Origin: an archaeon
GTDB lineage: Archaea > B1Sed10-29 > WALL01
Direction of reading: 5' to 3'
Assembly: GCA_030592525.1 (NCBI GenBank)
Contig: JAUVIW010000037.1
Coordinates: 1-8,602 of the forward strand
Length of the DNA: 8,602 nt
Part shown: in pieces, positions 4,713 to 8,602 of the stretch
How the letters are laid out: every line of letters begins with the position of its first letter
Position numbering within the stretch: the stretch's first letter is position 1
The notes under the pieces: model-generated
The model's input: the letters and a program-made list of their open reading frames with translations, nothing else
Told to the model about the DNA's origin: nothing
Databases searched by the model: none
Position numbers and translations under genes: made by a program

Positions 4713-5357
4713 ATGAAGGAGATCTGGCACAATGTGTTCCGCGACGAGAGAGGCTTGTACACCAAGAGCCTTGACCCCGGCACCAAGGTGTACAACGAGC
4801 ACTTGACCAGGTACAAGGGGTTCGAGCTCCGCTCGTGGAACCCCCGGCGCAGCAAGCTCGCCGCAGGCATCATGAAGGGCCTGAAGACGTTTCCCTTTGC
4901 CGCTAAGAGCAAGGTCCTCTACCTGGGCGCGGCCCAGGGCACCACCCCGTCACACGTGTCCGACATCGTGGACAAGGGCTTTGAGGTCTGTGTGGACATC
5001 AGCCAGAAGACCATGGAATCCCTGATACCGCTCTCAGAGAGGCGGGAGAACATGCTCCCCGTGCTCGCGGACGCCTCGCACCCAGAGCAGTACGCCGAGT
5101 ACTGCGATGGCATTGATATTGTGTACCAGGATGTGGCTCAGCCCAACCAGGCAGCAATACTGCTGAAGAACGCGGAGCTCATGGACAAGGGCTATTTGAT
5201 TCTGGCCATCAAGGCGCGGAGCGTTGACGTCACCAAGAACCCGTCGGAAGTCATCAAGGGCGAAATAGCGATTCTGAAGAAAGAAGTAGACGTGGTTGAA
5301 ACCCTCAGGCTAGAGCCCTTCGAAAAAGACCACGCTCTCGTCGTATGCCGCAAGTGA
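4713..5357 (+). CDS. flpA: fibrillarin-like rRNA/tRNA 2'-O-methyltransferase
   Basis: Fibrillarin is the catalytic subunit of the box C/D ribonucleoprotein: it moves a methyl group from S-adenosylmethionine to the ribose 2'-OH chosen by the guide RNA. The 214 residues match the family over their full length (archaeal forms are about 210-230). They include the N-terminal strand domain (LYTKSLDPGTKVYNEHL), RSWNPRRSKLAAGIMKGL (40-57), the SAM-binding loop VLYLGAAQGTTPSHVSDIV (68-86), the Asp motif QDVAQPNQA (139-147) with Asp140, Lys167 in AIKARSVDVTK (165-175), and the end EPFEKDHALVV (201-211). The usual Glu after the second strand is Asp95 here. ATG 4713 is chosen because family members begin about there and a TATA box sits 27 bp upstream. 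Its normal partner surface on Nop5 is missing in this genome region. Confidence 0.96.
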   Translation: MKEIWHNVFRDERGLYTKSLDPGTKVYNEHLTRYKGFELRSWNPRRSKLAAGIMKGLKTFPFAAKSKVLYLGAAQGTTPSHVSDIVDKGFEVCVDISQKTMESLIPLSERRENMLPVLADASHPEQYAEYCDGIDIVYQDVAQPNQAAILLKNAELMDKGYLILAIKARSVDVTKNPSEVIKGEIAILKKEVDVVETLRLEPFEKDHALVVCRK

Positions 5358-5395
5358 CTGCGAGCCAAAGGCGAGCTTTTGGTCAAGCTTTTCGA

Positions 5396-5415
5396 GCTCA
5401 GTCCGCAGACTGAGC
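5396..5415. terminator. hairpin between convergent genes
   Basis: GCTCAGTC (5396-5403) and GACTGAGC (5408-5415) form a perfect 8-bp stem with loop CGCA, midway between the ends of fibrillarin and the 170-aa gene. Short T4 tracts occur on both sides: CTTTT at 5376-5380 and 5388-5392 for fibrillarin, and CTTTT at 5420-5424 on the minus strand. It is likely a two-way terminator or mRNA end structure. A weaker pairing, CCAAAG with CTTTTGG, lies at 5365-5382. Confidence 0.5.
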
Positions 5416-5446
5416 GGAGAAAAGGTTGTGGTCTGCAAGACGTAAT

Positions 5447-5959
5447 TCAGCGGTACTTCCTGAGCTTTTTGAAGCGCGCCTTGAACTCGGGCTTCTTGTG
5501 CAACGCCTTCAAGTCGTCCTTGATTTTGGGCACGGTAGTGCCGTACCTTTCAGCATAAAACTCATGAAGCTTGCCTTTCTCAGCAGGGTGCCTGCGCAAA
5601 TGCGTCTTCATGACATGGTCGTATAAGGCATCCTTGCGCTCACTCGCACTAAGCACTGAATGAATTTTAAACTCCTCAATGACCTCGTCATCGAAATTAA
5701 TCCCCAATTCCTTCGCACGCCTGACAACCTCTTTCCTGAACGCCTTGCTCTCAATCATCAGCTGCTTTATCCGAATCTGAGTCAAGTCCTGCGTGGGCCT
5801 AAGCTCTTTCGGGCGGTCTTTGGTCTCTGCCTGCAAACTGCTGATCTTATCTTCCCTCACCTTGATAGCGTTTATCAAGCGGTCGATATCAACCTCTCTT
5901 GAGGACCTGCGCTTCTTTTTCCGGAGCTCCGGAAACTCGTACTTCTCTTCCTTGGGCAT
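5447..5959 (-). CDS. basic helical protein, 170 aa, unrecognised
   Basis: The frame runs from an ATG at 5959 to a TGA at 5447-5449. A TATA box 26 bp upstream supports this start as leaderless; the longer open frame above it runs into the neighbouring gene. The product is rich in Lys, Arg and Glu and looks mostly helical, with no Cys, signal peptide or membrane segment. It has a basic patch near the start (LRKKKRRSS at 12-20), a probable coiled coil (about 22-80), and a basic C-terminal half with several His (HVMKTHLRRHPAEKGKLHEF) ending KARFKKLRKYR. This composition suits a ribosome- or RNA-associated protein, but I recognise no family and it is not an archaeal ribosomal protein I know. It converges on fibrillarin. 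Confidence 0.8.
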   Translation of the reverse strand: MPKEEKYEFPELRKKKRRSSREVDIDRLINAIKVREDKISSLQAETKDRPKELRPTQDLTQIRIKQLMIESKAFRKEVVRRAKELGINFDDEVIEEFKIHSVLSASERKDALYDHVMKTHLRRHPAEKGKLHEFYAERYGTTVPKIKDDLKALHKKPEFKARFKKLRKYR

Positions 5960-5981
5960 GAGTATGAATACGCGGCAAGGG

Positions 5982-5988
5982 AATAAAA
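5982..5988 (-). promoter_or_regulatory. TATA box of the 170-aa gene
   Basis: The minus strand reads TTTTATT, centred 26 bp before the ATG at 5959, so the mRNA should begin at the start codon. It lies within the 31-bp gap to the upstream gene, suggesting independent transcription although the two genes run in the same direction. Confidence 0.55.
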
Positions 5989-5990
5989 GC

Positions 5991-6983
5991 TTACTTGTGC
6001 TTCCCCTTCTTTTTCTGCTTCTCAAGGAACCTGAACTCATCAGTGTCCTTGAGCACATCGTCCTCAACAGTGAGATTGATGCCCTCCTGGCTTTCGTCCA
6101 ATTCACTAAGGTCATCGAGGCCATCCATGCTCCAGTCGTCCTCATAGAATTGTGAGCGCTCCTCGTCCTGCTCGTAAACCATGTTCTGAGGCTCCTCACT
6201 CTCGTAAAGCGACGGGCCCTTGCGCGCCTCATCGCGAATTGCATCCACTACCTTCTTCTTCGATGCCTCGTGGTCAAGCACGCGCTTCAGGTTCTCTGCC
6301 AAGCCCGCAGGCTTCGGAATCTCCCTAACCTGAGGCTCCTTGGCCCCAACCTTTTTCGCGACCTGCTTCAGCTGCTTGAGGAACTCAGGATCCGTGACAA
6401 GGCTGTCGAACGCCTCGCGCGGCTCATCCTCAACAGGCTTGCCCTCATCATCCAGATTAACAACATAAATTGGATGCTCATCAAGCTCGGGCTCACCAGC
6501 GTACTTGGTGTGCTCAACATCAGCACCGTAAATGGGAATGCGGACCCTCCGCTTCCTGCCGGCCGTGGCCTTCAGCTTCTCAGCAATGCTCTTGCCCTTT
6601 TTGCCGCCGACAATATCATCAACCTGTTCCGCAATCTCGGCGCTTTCCTCGGGAGACACGGGCGGCGGAGGCTCGGGCTTTGCCCTGATAGCATCATAGA
6701 TCTCCGGCGGCGGAGGCTTCGAAACAAACCGTTCAGTTGACGGCCTTGACTTTATGTCAGGCATTTCCTCGCGGCGCTTCTTCAGGAGGCCTTTCGCACC
6801 GGGGCCACCGATAGCACCAACAGCCGCATTCAGGAGCGCCTCCTGTGAAAACGCAAGCGCCCGAACCAGTGCATCCGGGTTCCGCCGCATCGGCTCCTTG
6901 GCTTTAGGCACTTTAACCTTCTTTTGCTTGCGCTGCTTCTTGCGGATGTCCTTAACTCGCTTGAGGCTCTTCTCAGCAGGCAT
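5991..6983 (-). CDS. low-complexity, probably disordered protein, 330 aa, unrecognised
   Basis: The frame from ATG 6983 to TAA 5991-5993 is chosen because a TATA-like sequence sits about 28 bp upstream; earlier in-frame starts fall inside that promoter. The first 35 residues are strongly basic (KKQRKQKKVKVPKAK). A short, possibly helical Ala/Gly-rich segment follows (ALAFSQEALLNAAVGAIGG at about 42-60). Next come proline-rich stretches (KPPPPE, PEPPPPV), a basic KATAGRKRRVRIP stretch, and a long acidic region rich in Asp, Glu and Ser (for example EDDWSMDGLDDLSELDES). The tail is KQKKKGKHK. There is no Cys, membrane helix or catalytic motif that I can see. The alternating basic, Pro-rich and acidic blocks suggest a flexible linker or scaffold in the cytoplasm. 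I cannot assign a function. Confidence 0.8.
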   Translation of the reverse strand: MPAEKSLKRVKDIRKKQRKQKKVKVPKAKEPMRRNPDALVRALAFSQEALLNAAVGAIGGPGAKGLLKKRREEMPDIKSRPSTERFVSKPPPPEIYDAIRAKPEPPPPVSPEESAEIAEQVDDIVGGKKGKSIAEKLKATAGRKRRVRIPIYGADVEHTKYAGEPELDEHPIYVVNLDDEGKPVEDEPREAFDSLVTDPEFLKQLKQVAKKVGAKEPQVREIPKPAGLAENLKRVLDHEASKKKVVDAIRDEARKGPSLYESEEPQNMVYEQDEERSQFYEDDWSMDGLDDLSELDESQEGINLTVEDDVLKDTDEFRFLEKQKKKGKHK

Positions 6984-7006
6984 TCGTATAACTAGGGCTC
7001 TTAAAG

Positions 7007-7016
7007 AAATAAAAAG
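7007..7016 (-). promoter_or_regulatory. TATA-like box of the 330-aa gene
   Basis: The minus strand reads CTTTTTATTT, centred about 28 bp before the ATG at 6983, again suggesting a leaderless mRNA. Its T-rich run sits just past the stop codon of the preceding gene (7025), so it may also help end that transcript. Confidence 0.45.
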
Positions 7017-7024
7017 GTGGGGGC

Positions 7025-7447
7025 TCAAAGCAGCTTCTCGAGCTGTGGGTACAAATCATCTTCATCCGAGAACTTGACACCCGTCACGTTCGGGAAAGAA
7101 AGCAATCCCTTGACCATGGAACTGTAATTCCGGCCATTTCTCAGGAGGAGGATTATCTTCTTGTCCCAAGCAGTAGCCCAGCCAAGCTCGATGTAAGTCG
7201 CTCTGGAAGCAGGGTATGCCAACAACAAGTCACAGTTCTTGATGTCGTCAAAATCCCGCTTGGTAAACACATCCGGATTCGGGGAGTTTGCCCCGAACCC
7301 CTCTTGCGTGTGTGCGTTGAAGACTCCGTGGCCTTTTCCCACAAGGAATTCCTTCATTCTTTTAATTCTCCGGATGTCCTTCTCTGGAACCAGCTTGGTC
7401 TCAGGGTCCAGCCGCTTGGTCAGAGGCCCTGCAACAAACACCTTCAT
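7025..7447 (-). CDS. nucleoside 2-deoxyribosyltransferase-like protein
   Basis: The 140-residue protein has the fold markers of the nucleoside 2-deoxyribosyltransferase / DNPH1 (Rcl) group. These enzymes cleave or transfer the N-glycosidic bond of (deoxy)nucleosides or nucleotides in salvage or nucleotide clean-up. The N-terminus MKVFVAGPLT is the nucleotide-binding first strand. DLLLAYP (73-79) is the conserved Asp strand, and ATYIELGWATAWDKKIILL (83-101) carries the likely catalytic Glu87, in the E-x-G-x-A context of the family. Length is normal for this group. It lies 26 bp after the DsbA-like gene on the same strand, so the two are probably one transcript, though no functional link is obvious. 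A hairpin sits directly ahead of its start codon. Whether it acts on nucleosides or 5'-monophosphates cannot be told. Confidence 0.85.
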   Translation of the reverse strand: MKVFVAGPLTKRLDPETKLVPEKDIRRIKRMKEFLVGKGHGVFNAHTQEGFGANSPNPDVFTKRDFDDIKNCDLLLAYPASRATYIELGWATAWDKKIILLLRNGRNYSSMVKGLLSFPNVTGVKFSDEDDLYPQLEKLL

Positions 7448-7450
7448 AGC

Positions 7451-7465
7451 CCACCAAGATGGTGG
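7451..7465 (-). promoter_or_regulatory. hairpin directly before the deoxyribosyltransferase-like start codon
   Basis: In the mRNA, CCACCA-TCT-TGGTGG forms a perfect 6-bp stem that ends 3 nt before the ATG at 7447. Its 3' arm contains GGTGG, the only Shine-Dalgarno-like sequence near the start, although it is closer to the ATG than the 8-nt spacing seen at nop5 and the DsbA-like gene. The hairpin could mask ribosome binding and lower expression of this second gene. Seven G follow the upstream stop codon (7474-7468). Confidence 0.5.
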
Positions 7466-7473
7466 AACCCCCC

Positions 7474-8460
7474 CTATTCGGCGAGTTCCTTCTCAATAAT
7501 CTGGATGAAAATCTCCTTGGAGATTGCCCCTGACATTATCTGCTGGTTCACGTAGAACGTGGGGGTTGAGCCAACGCCCTCAGCCACACCCTCCTGATAG
7601 TCAGCCTCGACTTCCTGAGCCATCGAGCCTGAGTCAAGGCACGCGTTGAACGCGTCCATGTCCAATTCAAGCTGAGTGGCATAAGCCTTCAGGTACTCGG
7701 TCTCAAGAGCGCCCTGGTTGTCGAACAGCATGTCGTGGTACTCCCAGAACTTGCCCTGCTCATGAGCACACTCACCGGCCTCAGCAGCCTTGCGCGCGTT
7801 CGGGTGGATGGAGTTCAACGGGAAGTTCTTGAACACGAACTTCACGCGGCCCTCGTACTCATCCATGAGCTCACCCACTGTGTCCGCAGCCATGCCACTG
7901 AACGGGCACTCGAAATCGATGAAAAGGTACATTGTGACCCTTGCGTTCTCGGGGCCGAGCACAGGGTCATTGCCTGGCGACAGCATGACCGGCGTTATCT
8001 CCGGCAGCGGTATCAAAAGAGCTGCCTCGTTAACCTGCATCGAAACGTCATCAATCTTGACGCGGATTGGCACGGTGCCAGTGCTGCTGATTGCCTCGAA
8101 CGTCACTGTCCACTTCCCGGTCTTCGTGTCAAAGAACGAGGACTCAATCTCCCCGGCGAACCTGAGGCGGCTCATCGCGAGATTGGCCAGGTCATCGACC
8201 TCTGCCTGAGAGTGGGTCGCAGTGAACAAGTTCTGCATCGAGCCCGCCACGACTACTGGTTCGGTGCGCTGCTCTTGCACGAGCTTTGCGACACCGGCGA
8301 ATATCCCGATGATGAGTATTGCTGCCACTGCAACGAGAACGATATTCCAGTGCGCGGGAGTGATACAAACCTCAACACTCACATGCTTTTGGGCCGCGTG
8401 CTTCGAAGCAACGTGCTTCGGAGCGGCCTTGCGCTTTGTTGTCTTCTTTTTCGCTGCCAT
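7474..8460 (-). CDS. membrane-anchored DsbA-like thioredoxin-fold protein with CPFS active site
   Basis: The 328-residue protein has a basic, His-containing cytoplasmic tail (1-35, with PKHVASKHAAQKHV) and one membrane helix (about 38-60). A poorly conserved outer region (65-165) follows, then a DsbA-type thioredoxin domain (about 168-328). The domain shows YLFIDFECPFSGMAA (178-192), FKNFPL (210-215), the helical insertion with CAHEQGKFWEYHDMLF (231-246), ACLDSG (273-278) and the cis-proline loop GSTPTFYVN (297-305). DsbA proteins form or shuffle disulfide bonds outside the membrane using CxxC. Here the second Cys is Ser (Cys185-Pro-Phe-Ser188), so classical dithiol oxidation by this site is doubtful. 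A one-cysteine role, or use of Cys231 or Cys274, is possible. The start is ATG 8460, set by AGGTGA 8 nt upstream; the GTG at 8472 is part of that site. The tRNA-Ile gene is 26 bp upstream. Confidence 0.92.
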   Translation of the reverse strand: MAAKKKTTKRKAAPKHVASKHAAQKHVSVEVCITPAHWNIVLVAVAAILIIGIFAGVAKLVQEQRTEPVVVAGSMQNLFTATHSQAEVDDLANLAMSRLRFAGEIESSFFDTKTGKWTVTFEAISSTGTVPIRVKIDDVSMQVNEAALLIPLPEITPVMLSPGNDPVLGPENARVTMYLFIDFECPFSGMAADTVGELMDEYEGRVKFVFKNFPLNSIHPNARKAAEAGECAHEQGKFWEYHDMLFDNQGALETEYLKAYATQLELDMDAFNACLDSGSMAQEVEADYQEGVAEGVGSTPTFYVNQQIMSGAISKEIFIQIIEKELAE

Positions 8461-8468
8461 GATATTTT

Positions 8469-8474
8469 TCACCT
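8469..8474 (-). promoter_or_regulatory. Shine-Dalgarno site of the DsbA-like gene
   Basis: The minus strand reads AGGTGA, 8 nt before the ATG at 8460. It is a near-perfect complement to the archaeal 16S rRNA 3' end and decides against the in-frame GTG at 8472, which lies inside it. A ribosome-binding site implies a leader, which fits co-transcription from the tRNA-Ile gene. Confidence 0.8.
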
Positions 8475-8486
8475 TTTTTGAACGTT

Positions 8487-8601
8487 TGGTGGGCGTGCCG
8501 AGATTTGAACTCGGGACCTCCGGTTATCCCCGGCCACTACCGGGTGTTCCAGTGCGCGGCCATATAAGACCGGCGCTCTGACCAGACTAAGCTACACGCC
8601 C
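8487..8601 (-). tRNA. tRNA-Ile (anticodon UAU) with 37-nt intron and encoded CCA
   Basis: All arms are present. The acceptor stem is GGGCGTG (8601-8595) with CACGCCC (8497-8491). The D arm is GCTT/GAGC with GG in the loop. The anticodon stem is CCGGT (8573-8569) with ACCGG (8524-8520), the variable loop is AGGTC, and the T arm is CCGAG-TTCAAAT-CTCGG. The discriminator is A (8490), followed by genome-encoded CCA (8489-8487). Removing bases 8562-8526 gives the loop CTTATAA with anticodon TAT, the form expected of an isoleucine tRNA reading AUA. Most archaea instead read AUA with a CAU tRNA carrying agmatidine at C34. The mature length is 75 nt before CCA. The close spacing to the DsbA-like gene suggests a shared transcript. 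Confidence 0.9.
8526..8562 (-). other. archaeal tRNA intron at position 37/38 (bulge-helix-bulge)
   Basis: The splice sites fit the canonical archaeal endonuclease target. Below the anticodon stem there is a 3-nt bulge AUA cut before A38, then a 4-nt central helix of C32-U33-U34-A35 against GGGG, then a 3-nt bulge UAU cut after A37. An intron stem of GGCC with GGCC follows, and ACTGG/CCGGT further in. The central helix is weak, with two G-U pairs and an A-G mismatch. No other splice position gives a 7-nt loop with U33. Confidence 0.85.
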
Positions 8602-8602
8602 A

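Noticed and set aside
7735..8481. 248-aa open frame on the plus strand
   Set aside because: It is antisense to the DsbA-like gene, has no promoter or ribosome-binding site, and has no domain I can see.

Overview
The window is archaeal chromosomal DNA, about half G+C. The evidence is an archaeal/eukaryal-type glycyl-tRNA synthetase, the C/D snoRNP pair Nop5 and fibrillarin, a tRNA-Ile gene whose 37-nt intron folds as a bulge-helix-bulge, and TATA boxes about 25-29 bp from start codons. Several first genes look leaderless: the acetyltransferase, fibrillarin, and the 170-aa and 330-aa proteins. Nop5, the DsbA-like gene and probably its downstream partner carry GGTG-type Shine-Dalgarno sequences. 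A shortened Nop5 and a tRNA-Ile with a UAU anticodon would fit a reduced, DPANN-like lineage, but that placement is inference.

Layout. At 1-517 (minus) is a GNAT acetyltransferase that runs off the left edge. A 240-bp non-coding stretch follows, with a hairpin plus T-tract and a strong inverted/direct repeat. A type II tRNA-Leu(GAG) lies at 761-849 (plus). A partial copy of its anticodon and variable arms lies at 888-920 and forms the terminator hairpin of glyS, which runs leftward from 2418. glyS and nop5 are divergent and appear to share one TATA sequence.

The nop5 operon (2492-4388, plus) holds three genes joined by two ATGA overlaps: nop5, a 57-aa charged protein, and a membrane protein with an outside beta-sandwich and an inside winged helix. 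A strong TATA box then precedes about 190 bp of GC-rich hairpins, a candidate RNA gene. Fibrillarin (4713-5357) follows and has its own leaderless-type promoter. Nop5 keeps its coiled coil and RNA-binding Nop domain but lacks the N-terminal domain through which it normally holds fibrillarin. This is the main biological puzzle here.

The right half is on the minus strand. From right to left it holds the intron-containing tRNA-Ile, a membrane-anchored DsbA-like protein with a CPFS active site, a nucleoside 2-deoxyribosyltransferase-like protein, an unrecognised 330-aa disordered protein and an unrecognised 170-aa basic protein. The last converges on fibrillarin over a hairpin. The tRNA and the DsbA-like gene are so close (26 bp after the encoded CCA) that they may be co-transcribed. 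I see no CRISPR array, insertion sequence, integrase or origin.
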